The notes below the pieces were generated by a model. The model did no database searches, was not told where the DNA came from, and worked only from the letters and a program-made list of their open reading frames with translations. The position numbers and the translations under genes are program-made. Positions 23,230-34,359 of a DNA stretch of 64,000 bases are shown piece by piece. The stretch's first letter is position 1; each line of letters starts with the position of its first letter. Location: positions 85,093,594-85,157,593 of the forward strand of contig NC_030808.1 of the NCBI RefSeq assembly GCF_001704415.2, read 5' to 3'. Origin of the DNA: Capra hircus. Taxonomy: Eukaryota > Chordata > Mammalia > Artiodactyla > Bovidae.

Positions 23230-23829
23230 TTTCTCCTTACTTCCATGTTTCTAGTTTGCATACTTCTATAATGTTAACTCTTGCCTGCTTGACTTAGAGT
23301 AGCTTGACTTTTCAGTAGCTCTTTCCCCACACTCTCCATAATGGTCCGCAGTCCCCAGAATTGGCCCTTATCCATCTTCTCAACTCAGTCTGCACTTTCT
23401 CCTTGGCCGTCACTCCCACGGCTTTATCAAATTGGTTACTGAATTCAAAGGCAGCCCTAGTCTTTCTCTTGAATTCTACATCGGTATTTAGCCGTCCACT
23501 GGACATTTAGTTCCTCAGCTGCACAGTATTTTAAATCAATCTGATTCTTTATTTGCTTCACTGTGAACCAACGAAAATATGTTCCTCTGTCTTCAACATC
23601 CTGTCTGTCTTTACCACACTTAATTATGGTGGACTCCAAAGCAGGAAGCTATCAATGGTTTGTTTCTCAATTCTGATAATTGTCTAATTTTTAAAATTTT
23701 ACTTTTCAAATATTGCATCTTTTCTAATTCCTTATTTGAAGTTCAGCCCTCCATTGTGTCTTACAATAAGCTTCTAATAGATCTCTTAGGTTCTAATCAT
23801 ATATTCCCTTTTTAACCATCCTCCATTTT
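23230..23829. other. Unassigned DNA with two adjacent minus-strand frames
   Basis: Minus-strand frames at 23457-23639 and 23312-23506 overlap in different phases and read like one frame broken by a shift. No family was recognised. It could be a decayed transposon or retrocopy, or chance. Confidence 0.3.
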
Positions 23830-23915
23830 ATGACCAGAGATGTTATTATAAAATGCAGATCTGTTTGTGTCTCAACTTTAATGACTCTCCATTTCCCTAC
23901 TGTGGTTTTCATAGT
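23830..23915 (+). repeat. L2 LINE fragment
   Basis: GATGTTATTATAAAATGCAG, then ATCTGTTTGTGTCTCAAC and ATGACTCTCCATTTCCCTA, match the L2 internal blocks 'gtgatctttttaaaatgcaaatctgatca...' in sense. Diverged. Confidence 0.5.
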
Positions 23916-24534
23916 GTTTTCTGGAACCAAGGGTTCCATGGAGAGTTTTTTAACAACTCTAGAATCAAATTATAAATATGCTCTTGTATCACTGATGAAA
24001 ATCTATTACTGTAGCATACATGGTACAGATGCACATGTCTGTGGTGAAAAGTGTTCTAAATGTACTATTAGATCTCTGGAGAATCCAGAGAAAAATCCAA
24101 GAATACGCATCCATTATGTTTGAAGAATAATAAGTGTGAAAACTGATATGGCGAGGAAACTTTCCAAACCAAACGGGCAAAGTGCAAATATTGCCATTTT
24201 CTTTATTTTGCATGTCTTTGCATGCAATAAGAGAGGTTTATTACAAATAAACACATACATAACAGGAGGAAGTGCTTACTTCTGAAACATCAAATAAAAT
24301 GAGAAGAATGTGGAAAGATGTATTTGTATTTCTTGAATAAAAGTGATAATAGCGAAAATACAGGAGTAGTGATTTTTTATAAAAGTGATTACTGAAAATG
24401 TTTGAGGAATCATCCACGTTGCATAGATAAGTGTTAACTCTTAAGAAAATGTTTTCTTTTCAGAGCAGTTTTAGTTTATTCTATTCAGATCACCAATTTT
24501 TATTTTATTTGGATGCAAAGAAATGGAATCCATC
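23916..24534. other. Unique AT-rich DNA
   Basis: A 97-codon plus-strand frame (23830-24123) starts in the L2 trace and continues here without a recognised domain. Nothing else seen. Confidence 0.45.
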
Positions 24535-24646
24535 ATTATTTTTATTGAGGTCTACTTGATTTATAATGTTTCAGGTGTACAGTAAAGTGATTCATATATA
24601 TAAAAATATATTTGCTTTTTCATATTCTTTTCCATTATAGGTTATT

Positions 24647-24784
24647 CAGTCAGTCAGTTCAGTCACTCAGTCGTGTCCAACTCTTCGCGACCCCATGGAC
24701 TGCAGCGTGCCAGGCTTTTCTGTCCATCACCAGCTCTTGGAGCTTGCTCAGACTCATGTCCATCGAGTTGGTGATGCCATCACT
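24647..24784 (-). mobile_element. BovB 3' fragment inserted in L1
   Basis: CAGTCAGTCAGTTCAGTCAC and GTCGTGTCCAACTCTTCGCG begin the reverse-complemented BovB 3' end. GGTTATT occurs at 24640-24646 and 24790-24796, and the L1 3' UTR reads through when the insert is removed. Confidence 0.88.
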
Positions 24785-26143
24785 TTATTGGTTATTACAA
24801 GATATTGAATACAGTTCCCTGTGCTATGCAGTAAATCCTTGTTTTTTATCTGTTTTATATATAGTTGTGTGTATCTGCTAATCCCAAATTCCTAATTTAT
24901 CCCTCCCCCTTTCTCCCCTTTGGTAGACCCTAAAATTGTTTTCTGTATCTGTGAGTCTATTTCTCTTTTGTATGCAAGCTCATTTGTATCATTTTTTTAG
25001 ATTCCACATGTAAGTGATATAATGTTTGTCTTTGGCTTCATGAAGTATGATCATCTGTATGTCCATCTATGTTGCAGTAAATGATGTTATTTATTCTTTT
25101 TCATGGCTGAATAATAATCCACATGTATATCACATCTTCTTTATCCATTCGTCTATTGATGGACGTCTAGGTTGCTTCTAGCTATTGGCTATTGGAAATA
25201 ATGCCGCCCTGAACACAGGGTGCATGTATCTTTTTGAATGAGAGTTTTCATCTTTTCTGGATTTACACTGAGGAATGAGATTGATGAATACTATGGTAAC
25301 TCTATTTTTAGTTTTTAAAGGAACCTCTATACTGTTCTCCATAGTGACTGCACTGGTTACATTCCCACCAACATGTAAGAATGTTTTTATTCTCTGTACC
25401 CTCTCTAGCACTTATTACTTGTATACTTCATGTTGATGGCCATTCTGACCAGTGTGAGGTGATATCTGATTTTAATTTGCATTTCTCTGAGAATTGGTGA
25501 TATGAAGTGTCATTTCATGTGCCTGATGACCATCTGTGTGTCTTCTTTGGATAAATGTTTATTTAGGTCTTCTGCTCATTTTTCTGTTGGGTTGTTTTTG
25601 TTTTAGGTTTTTTTTTTTTTAATATCAAGCTGTATAAGCTGTTTGTGTTTTTGGAAATTAATCCCTTATCTGTCACATAATTTGCAAATATTTTCTCCCA
25701 TTCCATAGATTTTTGTTTTGTTTATGATTTCCTTTGCTTGCTAAAGCTAAGTTTAATTAGATTCCATTCATTTGTTTTGCTTTTGTTTTTATTACTGTAG
25801 GAGATGGATCAAAAAAAATACTGCAGCAATTTATGTCAGAGTGTTCTGCCTGTGATTTCCTCTAGGGGTTTTATAGTATCTGATCTTACATTTGGGTCTT
25901 TAATACATCTTGAGTTTATTTTTGTATATAGTGTTAGAGAATGTTCTAATTTAATTCTTTTACATGTAGCTGCCTAGTTCTCCCAATGTGACTTATTGAA
26001 GAGAGAATCTTTTCTGCATTGTGCATTCTTGCCTTCTTTGTCGTAGGTTAATTGACTGTAAGTGTGTGGGTTTATTTCTGAGCTTTCTTTTTTTAAATTA
26101 ATTTTAATTGGAATATAGTTGCTTTACAATGTTGTGTTAGTTT

Positions 26144-26363
26144 TTGAAGAGTGAAAGTGTTAGTTGCCCAGTAGTGTCCGACTCTTTGCAACCCCATGGT
26201 CTGTAGCCTGCCAGGCTCCTCTGTCCATGGAATTCTCCAGGCAAGAATACTAGAGTGGGTTGCCCTTTCCTACTCCAGGGGGGTCTTCCTGACCCAGGGA
26301 TCAAGCCCTGGTCTCCTGCATTGCAGGCAGATTCTTTACCATCTTAGCCACCAGGGAAGCCCA
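26144..26363 (-). mobile_element. Bov-tA SINE inside the nested L1
   Basis: From left to right the reverse-complemented tail (AGTGTCCGACTCTTTGCAAC), body and tRNA head (GCCACCAGGGAAGCCC) are complete. TGTTAGTTT (26135-26143) and TGTTCATTT (26364-26372) are an imperfect duplication of the L1 target. Confidence 0.92.
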
Positions 26364-26802
26364 TGTTCATTTCTATTATATAGCAAAATGAGTCAGCCAT
26401 ACTTATATGTATATCCCGTCCCTTTTGGATTTCCTTTCTGTTCAGGTCACCAAACTGCATTAAGTAGAGTTCCCTGTACTATACAGTATTTCTCATTAGT
26501 TATTTATTTTATACATAGTATCAATAGTGTATATGTGGCAAACTCAGTCTCCAGTTCCTCTTGCTCCCTTCCCCCCTTGGTATCCATACGTTTGTTCTCT
26601 ACCTCTGTGTCTCTGTTTCAACTTTGCACATAGGCTCATCTGACCTTTTCTTTTTTTTTATATTCCACCTATCTGTATTAATATACAATATTTGTTTTTC
26701 TCTTTCTGACTTATTTCACTCTGTATGACACTCTCTAGATCCATTCACATCTCTACAAATGATACAATTTTGTTCCTTTTTATAGTTGAGTAATATTCCT
26801 TT

Positions 26803-27006
26803 GGGCTTCCTTGGTGGCTCAGATGGTGAAGAATCTGCCTGCAATGCAGGATACCTGGGTTTGATCCCTGGGTCAGGAAGATCCCCCGGAGAAGAGAATG
26901 GCCACTCACTCCAGTGTTCTTGTCTGGAAAATTCCCTGGTCAGAGAAGCATGGCAGGCTATAGTCCATGGGGTCACAAAGAGTTGGACACAACTGAGTGA
27001 CTACCA
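26803..27006 (+). mobile_element. Bov-tA SINE inside the nested L1
   Basis: A full-length copy from GGGCTTCCTTGGTGGCTCAG to GAGTTGGACACAACTGAGTG. AATATTCCTTTG on the left and AATATTTCCGTG on the right are an imperfect target-site duplication. Confidence 0.92.
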
Positions 27007-28234
27007 TGCATATACACAATATTTCCGTGTATATATGTACTGCACCTTCACTATCTATTCTCTGTTGATGGACACTGAGGTAGATTCCATGTCCTGGGTA
27101 TTGTAAATAGTGCTGCTGTGAACACCACAGTGCCTGTGTCTTTTTGAATTATGGTTTTCTTTGGGTATAGGCTCAGTAGTGGGGTTGCTGGGTCATATAG
27201 TAGTTCTATTTTTAGTTTCTTAAGGAACCTGCATACTGTTTTCCATAGTGGCTGTATCAGTTTACAGTCCCACCTATTTCTGAGCTTTCTATTCTGTTCC
27301 ATTGATCTAGTGGCTGTTTTTGTGCCAGGATCTTACTGTTTTGATTACTGTAGATTTGTAGTATTGTTTGAAGTCAGGGAGCTTGATTCTCCCAGCTCTA
27401 TTCTTTCTCAGAATTGTTTTGGCTACTGGGGGTCTTTTGTGTTTCTATGCAAATTTAAAAATTTTTGTTCCAGTTTTGTGAAAAATGTCATTGGTAACTT
27501 GATGGGGATTGCTTTGAATCTGTAGATTGCTATGGGTAGTGTGATCATTTTAAAATATTGATTCTTCCAATCCCAGGATGAGTGGTATATCTTTCCATCT
27601 GTTTGTGTCATCTTTAATTTCTTTCATTAGCATCTAATGGTTTTTGGAATACAGTTCTTTTGCTTTCTTGGGTAGATTTGTTCCTAGGTATTTTCTTCTT
27701 TTTGATGTAATGGTATGTGTATTGTTTCCTTAATTTCTCTTTCTTATAGTACATTATTAGTATATAGACACTAAACAGATTTCTGTAAATTGACTTTGTA
27801 TCCTACCTCTTTACTGAATTCACTGATAAGCTCTAATAGTTTTCTGATAGCAATGTTAGATTTTCTGTGTATAGTATCATGTCATCTGCCCACAATGACA
27901 GTTTTACTTCTTCCTTTCCAACTTGGATTCCTTTTATTTTCATATTTCCTTTTCTTCTTTGATTGCTGTGGCTAGGACTTCCAAAACCATGTAGAATAAA
28001 AGTAGCCAGAGTGGACATCTTTGTTTTGTTCCTGATCTTAGAAGGAATGCTTTCAGCTTTTCACTGTTGAGTATGATGTTAGCTGTAGATTTGTCATGTA
28101 TGAACTGCCTCCCTCCTTGAAGTGGTCATAGCAGGGATGGAATTTGGATTAAAGCTTGAAGGGGAGACAGATCCACCAAGGAAGAAGGAGCAAATGGTGA
28201 AGAAACCATCTCCTGCCATGTGCATTCTGTGTGG

Positions 28235-28395
28235 CTTTTCACAGATTACTTAATCCCTTTTAATCTGATTTCATTAGCTGTAAAATGAGGTTAATAAAAC
28301 TACAATTTGGCCTGTTCTTTTTCAGGAAGAAAAAAAAAAGCCTCTGGGAAAGCTTCTAACCCAGTTCCTGGCACTTACTAGGAGCAACAGTTTAC
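28235..28395 (+). repeat. MIR SINE
   Basis: CACAGATTACTTAATCCC, TTCATTAGCTGTAAAATGAGG and CCAGTTCCTGGCACTTACTA follow the MIR order in sense. Confidence 0.7.
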
Positions 28396-29454
28396 TCTCC
28401 TGACAGCCAGAGCATATGCATCTCTTTCTTTTCCCTTCCTTGCTCTGCCTGGACACTAGTTGATGCCACTTCCTTAGGCTGCTCACATTTCATCTCCATG
28501 CAAAGCTGTCAGGGACTCACTGCAACTGAATTGCTTCCCCATCATCAGGGTGGGCACCTCTAGTGAAGGCAAACTCTGTATCTTGGTAGAATGAAAAAGA
28601 AACTGGCCACATCATCATTGTTACTGCTTTTTGAAGCACTAGTTTAAAAGGTCTTACAGACTCTCTGAAAAAGGCATCATCTTTGTACTAACTGTTTTCA
28701 TTATTTTATTCCTCAAGCAAACATATTAGACAATTAAAACAAGTTGGTTTCAAGCTTTTCAGTGTTTTAATTAAGATTTTTATGTTCAGTACTCAGTGGT
28801 ATATAATTTTGGAAGTATGATGCCAATTTTAATTAATTTTCATAGGTTTGCTAATTAAAACAATTAAGATGTAGGCCTTATGCTTTGGAAGAATAATTGG
28901 AGAAACTCTTGAACATTATCCTTGAGGTTTCACACAAGCACGAAATGGTGTAAATTTGTTTTAAAATAGCTGGAAACCCAAAAGAAGTAATTATAACATC
29001 AAAGTTATGTCTGCATCTATCTTTTAAAAAAACTATAGTAGATAAAATTTTCCTTGAGTTTCTGGAAGCTGATTCTGTCTGCCTCTGTGTTCATGGTGGT
29101 AATAATAATTAGGAGTAATACTAAACAAATTTTCAATAACAGCAAGACATGAAAACTTTAAACTGGAGATAAATGTCGACAAGACAAAGTACTAGGAGAT
29201 GAAAAAATGAGAGAACAAATACAGAAAGGCAAAGGGAATGTAAGGAGAAATATGTAATGTAAATTAATAATCTTATTGCCAACAGGATGCAGTCCTTGAG
29301 ATAAATGGGTCTCCAACTTTTTTGAAGTCACAGATCTTTAGAGTCAAAGCACACTTCCTAGAAGGTTCACACAGAACATAATTCTTAATAGTAGTAGTAA
29401 TATGATAGTGTATATGAAAAGAAAAATGAACAAGAAGCAGGAATACTCAAACTG
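28396..29454. other. Unique AT-rich DNA with a homeodomain-motif cluster
   Basis: No transposon or exon was recognised. Between 28731 and 28900 there are several TAATTA-type cores, including two TTAATTAA palindromes (28767-28774 and 28829-28836). Confidence 0.45.
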
Positions 29455-29615
29455 TTTAGCAAAGTGGTTAAATGCAAGAACTCTGGTGTCACACTATCTA
29501 GGTTTTAGTCTTCGCTCTGCCTCTGAAATAGGGGTAGTAAAACCTATCCCAAAGGGTTGTTGTAGGGACTAAATGAGTTATTATATGTAAATCACTTAGA
29601 ACTATATTCTATCCA
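29455..29615 (+). repeat. MIR SINE
   Basis: AGCAAAGTGGTTAAATGCA, CTCTGGTGTCACACTATC, TTCGCTCTGCCTCTG, GGTTGTTGTAGGGACTAAAT and GTAAATCACTTAGAAC align in order with the MIR sense consensus, including its tRNA-like head. Confidence 0.85.
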
Positions 29616-29829
29616 AAATAAAGATTAGTTATATTTATAAATATCCTCACGAATATTTAAAATATGAAAAATTAGTAATTTCTGCAAGAATCTCCCCATT
29701 GTTTAGTTTATCCATATGTTGTTATATAATCTTGGCAGAGGCCCAGAGTTTTGGTAAACAATGATTTTAAATCTCAGTATATTTATCAGGGGGCATAAAA
29801 TGTTGATACAATAATTTCGCCTTAAGGAA

Positions 29830-30170
29830 CCTAGTCGAAGGAAATAATAAAAATGAAAAAAAGTATTAACAAAGATATTCACCACAGCATTATCTAGGAA
29901 TAAAAATTAAAACTAAATGTCAGAAAATAGGGGAATAAATAAGGATTCTTTACATAGATGATGACATATTTAAAAGGTACAATATATGCTAGCTTAAAAA
30001 ATGTTGGCCTCTGACTATCTTTCCTAATAAATGTTAATTACATGCACAAATGCTGATGGTATAGTGGTAAGAGAGCTCAGCAAAATATATAGTTGTATTT
30101 AGAGTCTGATCCTCACTTTAAAAATATGTCCAGAACATACCTTTGAAAAGGTAGTTAATATATTAACATT
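29830..30170 (+). repeat. Ancient L1 (L1M type) 3' segment
   Basis: AAAGATATTCACCACAGCAT, then ATTATCTAGGAATAAAAATT and AAATAGGGGAATAAATAAGG, match a block seen near the 3' end of old L1M elements. Strongly diverged, no coding capacity. Confidence 0.55.
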
Positions 30171-30194
30171 GTTTCAGAGGGTTAGAACAAAGGT

Positions 30195-30412
30195 CATCAA
30201 ACCTTTTCTGTAAAGTACTGGCTGATGTAAACATTTTAGGTTTTGTAGACCATAGAGTTTCTGTCATAACTACTAGACTGTGCTGTGGTGGTGTGGAAAG
30301 CAGCCATAATTAACAGTCAACAGATGTGGCGGTGAGGGTGCTGTGTTCCAATAAAACTTAATTTACAAAAAATAGGCTTGCTGGCCATAATTTGTCAACC
30401 TCTGGGTTAGAT
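30195..30412 (+). mobile_element. hAT-Charlie DNA transposon remnant (MER58-like)
   Basis: CATCAAACCTTTTCTGTAAA, AACATTTTAGGTTTTGTAGA, GTGTTCCAATAAAACTTAAT and CATAATTTGTCAACCTCTGG match, in order, a mammal-wide nonautonomous element with inverted ends of the 'gtcggcaaactttttctgtaaag' type. The family is clear; the exact subfamily name is from memory. Confidence 0.75.
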
Positions 30413-30790
30413 TAGCAGATGCATTTATTTCCTTTTTAAAATATTTTTCTCAATTTTCTACAGTGAGAAAAGGATAAATCACTTTCATAGTAAAAAACTA
30501 AAACAATGTGTTATAAAGCAAAATATCCTCTGCTGTAAAGAATAAGAGATACCATCAGTTCAGTTCAGTCACTCAGTCCTGTCTGACTCTTTGCAACTCC
30601 ATGGATTGCAGCATGCCAGGCCTCGGTCCATCACCAACTTCTGGAGCCTACTCAAACTTACGTACATTGAGTCAATAATGCCATCCAACCATCTTATCCT
30701 CTGTTGTCCCCTTCGCCTCCTGTCTTCAATCTTTCCCAGCATCAGGGTCTTTTCAAATGAGTCAGTTCTTCACATCAGGTGGCCAAAGTA

Positions 30791-31087
30791 TTAGAGTTGC
30801 AGCTTCAGTATCAGTCCTTCCAGTAAATATTCAGAACTGATTTCATTTAGATTGAACTGGTTTGATCTCCTTGCAGTCCAAGAGACTCTCAAGAGTCTTC
30901 TCCAATACCACAGTTCAAAAGCATCAATTCTTCGGAACTCAGCTTTCTCTATAGTCAAACTCTCACATCCACACATGACTACTGGAAAAACCATAACTTT
31001 GACTAGATGGGCCTTTGTTGGCAAAGTAATGTCTCTGCTTTTAAATATACTGTCTAGGTTGGTCATAACTTTTCTTCCAAGGAGCAA
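30791..31087 (-). pseudogene. BovB ORF2 C-terminal fragment
   Basis: Ninety-eight codons covering MLLGRKVMTNLDSIFKSRD, MCGCESLTIEKAEFRRIDA and RRLLRVSWTARRSNQFNL, the region after the RT core. It lies in the long BovB copy and is separated from the RT fragment by a frameshift. Confidence 0.85.
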
Positions 31088-31114
31088 GCATCTTTAATTT
31101 CATGGCTGCAGTCA

Positions 31115-31448
31115 TTATCTACAGTGATTTGGGAGCGGAGCCCCCCAAAATAAAGTCAGCAACATTTCCATTGTTTCCCCATCTATTTGCCATGAAGTGA
31201 TGGGACCAGATGCCATAATCTTAATTTTCTGAATGTTGAGTTTTAAGCCAACTTTTTCATTCTTCTCTTTTATTTTCATCAAGAGGCTCTTTAGTTCTTC
31301 TTTGCTTTCTGCCATAAGGGTGGTTATCATCTGCATATTTGAGATTACTGATATGTCTCCCAGCAATCTTGATTCCAGCTTGTGCTTTATCCAGTCCAGC
31401 ATTTCTCATGATGTACTCTGCGTGTAAGTTAAATAAGCAGGGTGACAA
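31115..31448 (-). pseudogene. BovB reverse transcriptase core, frameshifted
   Basis: Two overlapping frames hold the RT core. The frame 31257-31448 has LFNLHAEYIMRNAGL and the catalytic YADD (31326-31337), but shifts immediately after it. The frame 31115-31402 resumes with TLMAESKEELKSLLMKIKEK and IMASGPITSWQIDGETME. Both catalytic aspartates are present, but the reading frame is lost at the active site. Confidence 0.88.
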
Positions 31449-31591
31449 TATACAGCCTTGATGTACTCCTTTTCCTATTTGGAATCAGTCTGTTTTTCCA
31501 TGTCCAGTTCTAACTGTTGCTTCTTGACCTGCATGCAGATTTCTCAGGAGGCAGGTCACGTGGTCTGGTATTCCCATCTCTTGAAGAATTT

Positions 31592-32367
31592 TCAACAGTT
31601 TGTTGTGATCCACCCAGTCAAAGGCTTGGCATAGTCAATACAGAAGAAGTAGAAGCTTTTCTGGAACTCCTTTGCTTTTTTGATGATCCAGTGGATGTTG
31701 GCAATTTGATCTCTGGTTCCTCTGCTTTTTCTAAATCCAGCTTGAATATCTGGAAGTTCTCGGTTCACGTACTGTTGAAGCCTTGCTTGCCAAATTTTTA
31801 GCATTGCTTTGCTAGCGTGTGAAATGAGTGCAATTGCATGGTAGTTTGAACATTCCTTGGCATTGCCTTTCTTTGGGATTGGAATGGAAACTCACCTTCT
31901 CGAGTCTTGTGGCCACTGCTGAGTTTTCCAAATTTGCTGGCATATTGAGTGTAGCACTTTTACAACATCATCTTTTAGGAACTGAAATAGCTCAGCTAGA
32001 ATTCCATCCCTCCACTAGCTTTGTTCATAGTGATGCTTCCTAAGGCCCACTTGACTTCACATTCCAGGATGTCTGGCTCTAGGTGAGTGATCACACCATC
32101 GTGATTATCTGGGTTGTGAAGATCTTTTTTATATAGTTCTTCTGTGTATTCTTGCCACCTCTTAATATCTTCTGCTTCTTTTAGGTCCATATCATTTCTG
32201 TCTTTTATTGTGCCCATCTTTGCATGAAATGTTGCCTTGGTATCTCTAATTTTCTTGAATAAATTTCTAGTCTTTCGCATTCTATTGTTTTCCTCTATTT
32301 CTTTGCACTGATCACTGAGGAAGGCTTTCTTATCTCTCCTTGCTATTCTTTGGAACTCTGCATTCAA
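31592..32367 (-). pseudogene. BovB linker and N-terminal RT region, broken
   Basis: The frame 31996-32367 has the basic coiled region (KKAFLSDQCKEIEENNRMRK) leading to VKWALGSITMNKASGGMEF. The frame 31592-31804 has MLKIWQARLQQYVNRELPD, QAGFRKSRGTRDQIANIHW and IDYAKPLTGW, where AKAFD-like motif A is altered. Stops and shifts separate the two. Confidence 0.85.
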
Positions 32368-32888
32368 ATGAGTGTATCTTTCCTTTTCTCTTTTGCCTTC
32401 ACTTCTCTTCTTTTCACAGTTTTATTTGTAAGGCCTCCTCAGACAGCCATTTTGCCTTTTTGCATTTCTTTTTCTTGGGGATGATCTTGATCACTGCCTC
32501 GTGTACAGTGTCATGAACCTCCGTCCATAGTTCTTCAGGCACTCTCTCAGATCTAATCCCTTGAATCTATTTGTCACTTCCATTGTATAATTGTAAGGGA
32601 TTGATTTAGTTCATATCTGAATGGTCTAGTGGTTTTCCCTACTTTCTTCAATTTAAGTCTGAATTTGGCAATAAGGTGTTCATGATCTGAGCCACAGTCA
32701 GCTCCCGGTCTTGTTTTTGCTGACTGTATAGAGCCTCTTCAACTTTGGCTGCAAAGAATATAATCAGTCTGATTTCGGTATTGACCATTTGATGATTTCC
32801 ATGTGTAGAGTCTTCTCTTGTGTTGTTAGAAGAGGGTGTTTGCTATGATCAGTGTGTTCTCTTGGCAAAACCCTTATTAGCCTCTGCC

Positions 32889-33346
32889 CTACTTCATTCT
32901 GTACTCCAAGGCCAAATTGCCTGTTTCTCTAGGTATTTCTTGACTTCCTACTTTTGCATTCCAGTCCCCTATAATGAAGAGGACATCTTTTTTGGGTGTT
33001 AGTTCTAGAAGGTCTTGTAGATCTTCATAGAACTGTTCAACTTCACCTTCTTCAGCATTAGTGGTTGGGGCATAGACTTGGATTAATGTGAATGGTTTGC
33101 CTTGGAAACGAAGAGAGATCATTCTGTCGTTTTTGAGATTGCATCCAAGTACTGCATTTGGACTCTTTTGTTGACTATGATGGCTACTCCATTTCCTCTA
33201 AGGTATTTTTGCCCACAGTAATAGATATAATGGTCATCTGAGTTAAATCCACCCATTCCAGTCCATTTTAGTTCGCTAGTTCCTAAAATGTCATTGTTCA
33301 CTCTTGCCATCCCTGGTTTGACCACTTCCAATTTGCCTTGATTCAT
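32889..33346 (-). pseudogene. BovB apurinic-type endonuclease domain, broken
   Basis: Two frames overlap by a few bases. The frame 33119-33346 begins MNQGKLEVVKPGMARVNNDI and includes SELKWTGMGGF and DDHYIYYCGQK. The frame 32889-33122 includes IQVYAPTTNAEE and the conserved GDWNAKVG (about 32946-32969). In active RTE elements this domain nicks target DNA. Here the frameshift near 33120 disables it. Confidence 0.87.
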
Positions 33347-33734
33347 AGACCTAACATTCCAGGTTCCTATGCAGTATTGCTCTTTGTAGTATCAGACTTT
33401 ACTTCCATCACCAGTCATATCCACAGGTGGGTGGCGGTGTTGCTTTGGTTCCATCTCTTCATTCTTTCTGGGCACCAGCCGACCTGGGGAGTTCATCTTT
33501 CAGTGTCCTATCTTTTTGCCATTTCATACTGTTCATGGGGTTCTCAAGGCAAGAATACTGAAGTGGTTTGCCATTCGCTTCTGCAGTAGACCATGTTTTG
33601 TCAGAGCTGTGCACCATGACCCATCTGTCTTGGGTGGCCCTACATGGCATGGCTCATATAGATTGTTAGAAAATGGCTATTATAGACTTCCGTGATTTAA
33701 AAATTCATATCAGATCAACATCAGAAATGACATG

Positions 33735-33890
33735 CTTAAAAATAAAAGCCTCCAGTCATTGCATGGTACACTTAGAATATAGTCCAAAATATTTCATGTA
33801 GGCCCAAAAGACCTGACCTCTCACTCTATCTCCCAGTTCATGTCTTACCATTCTCTCACTTGGTCACTTGCTGCAGTAATGCTTGTGTTG
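33735..33890 (+). repeat. L2 LINE fragment
   Basis: AAAGCCTCCAGTCATTGCAT, AATATAGTCCAAAATA, GCCCAAAAGACCTGACCTCT and CATGTCTTACCATTCTCTCA follow the order of the L2 sense strand. Diverged. Confidence 0.6.
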
Positions 33891-34218
33891 ATATGGGAAA
33901 CTGGGACTGAGCATTTAATGCAGACTTTAATAAACAGACTGTTAGCGTCGTAAGAAGACTCTGCCTGCAAATCCAAGAGTCCTGGAAATGACTGAAAAAA
34001 ATTACTCAGGCTTCTAAATTCTTTTTAAAAACCTGGTATTTTTAGTTGCATACACAAAATAGTCTAATATTTTATTAGTTTTCTTTATTTTTCATCCAGT
34101 CCACACAAATTTAAAGGAGTCAACTAAAATACCAGCTAGCCTCAGATTTTATTTTTGAACTTAGAATAGCTAAAATTTTATAAAGCACAATAGATAATTT
34201 TTAAAAATTAATTAACTT
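33891..34218. other. Unique AT-rich DNA
   Basis: No repeat or exon recognised. Confidence 0.45.
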
Positions 34219-34355
34219 AGGCTGCACTAGGTCCTCATTGCTGCATGTACACCTTCTCTAGTTGTGGTGACTGGGGGCTGCTCTGGAGCGTGTGGGCTCA
34301 GTAGTTGCTGTTTGCTGTCTCTAGAGCATGGGCTCATTAATTCTGGTGCAGAGGC
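34219..34355 (-). mobile_element. CHR-type SINE fragment
   Basis: GCTGCACTAGGTCCTCATTG, CTCTAGTTGTGGTGACTGGG and GGGCTCAGTAGTTGCTG match the middle of the cetartiodactyl CHR SINE in reverse complement. The tRNA head is missing. Confidence 0.75.
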
Positions 34356-34359
34356 TTAG

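Larger units (their letters stand above)
26089..27274 (-). mobile_element. L1 LINE inserted into another L1, 16-bp target-site duplication
   Basis: TATTTCTGAGCTTTCT at 26073-26088 is repeated at 27275-27290, and the host L1 joins perfectly across this duplication. The insert has an L1 3' UTR (TTTAATTGGAATATAGTTGC at the left) and reaches the last part of ORF2 (TTTCTTAAGGAACCTGCATA). It carries two SINEs of its own, so the insertions form three layers. Confidence 0.92.
24535..28105 (-). mobile_element. Old L1 LINE, 5'-truncated, split by a second L1
   Basis: Minus-strand L1: the 3' UTR lies at 24535-24930 and ORF2 coding sequence follows to 26088, resuming at 27275 and running to about 28105. 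The reverse transcriptase motif WADDMILYTENL is readable on the minus strand (WADD at 27881-27892), but the frame is broken by many stops. The copy hosts a BovB fragment (24647-24784) and another L1 (26089-27274). It belongs to an older L1 type than the copy at 46-47.6 kb. Confidence 0.88.
30556..33655 (-). mobile_element. BovB LINE, nearly full length (about 3.1 kb), inactive
   Basis: The left edge is the reverse-complemented 3' tail (CAGTTCAGTTCAGTCACTCA). Moving right, the C-terminal region, reverse transcriptase, linker and endonuclease coding regions follow. The right end reaches the 5' segment near CCATGACCCATCTGTCTTGG. The length is close to that of complete BovB. The polyprotein is split into at least seven frame fragments by shifts and stops, so it is dead. 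No flanking duplication could be identified. Confidence 0.93.

Noticed and set aside
26196..26633. A 145-codon plus-strand frame
   Set aside because: It runs through an antisense Bov-tA and antisense L1 3' UTR; not a gene.
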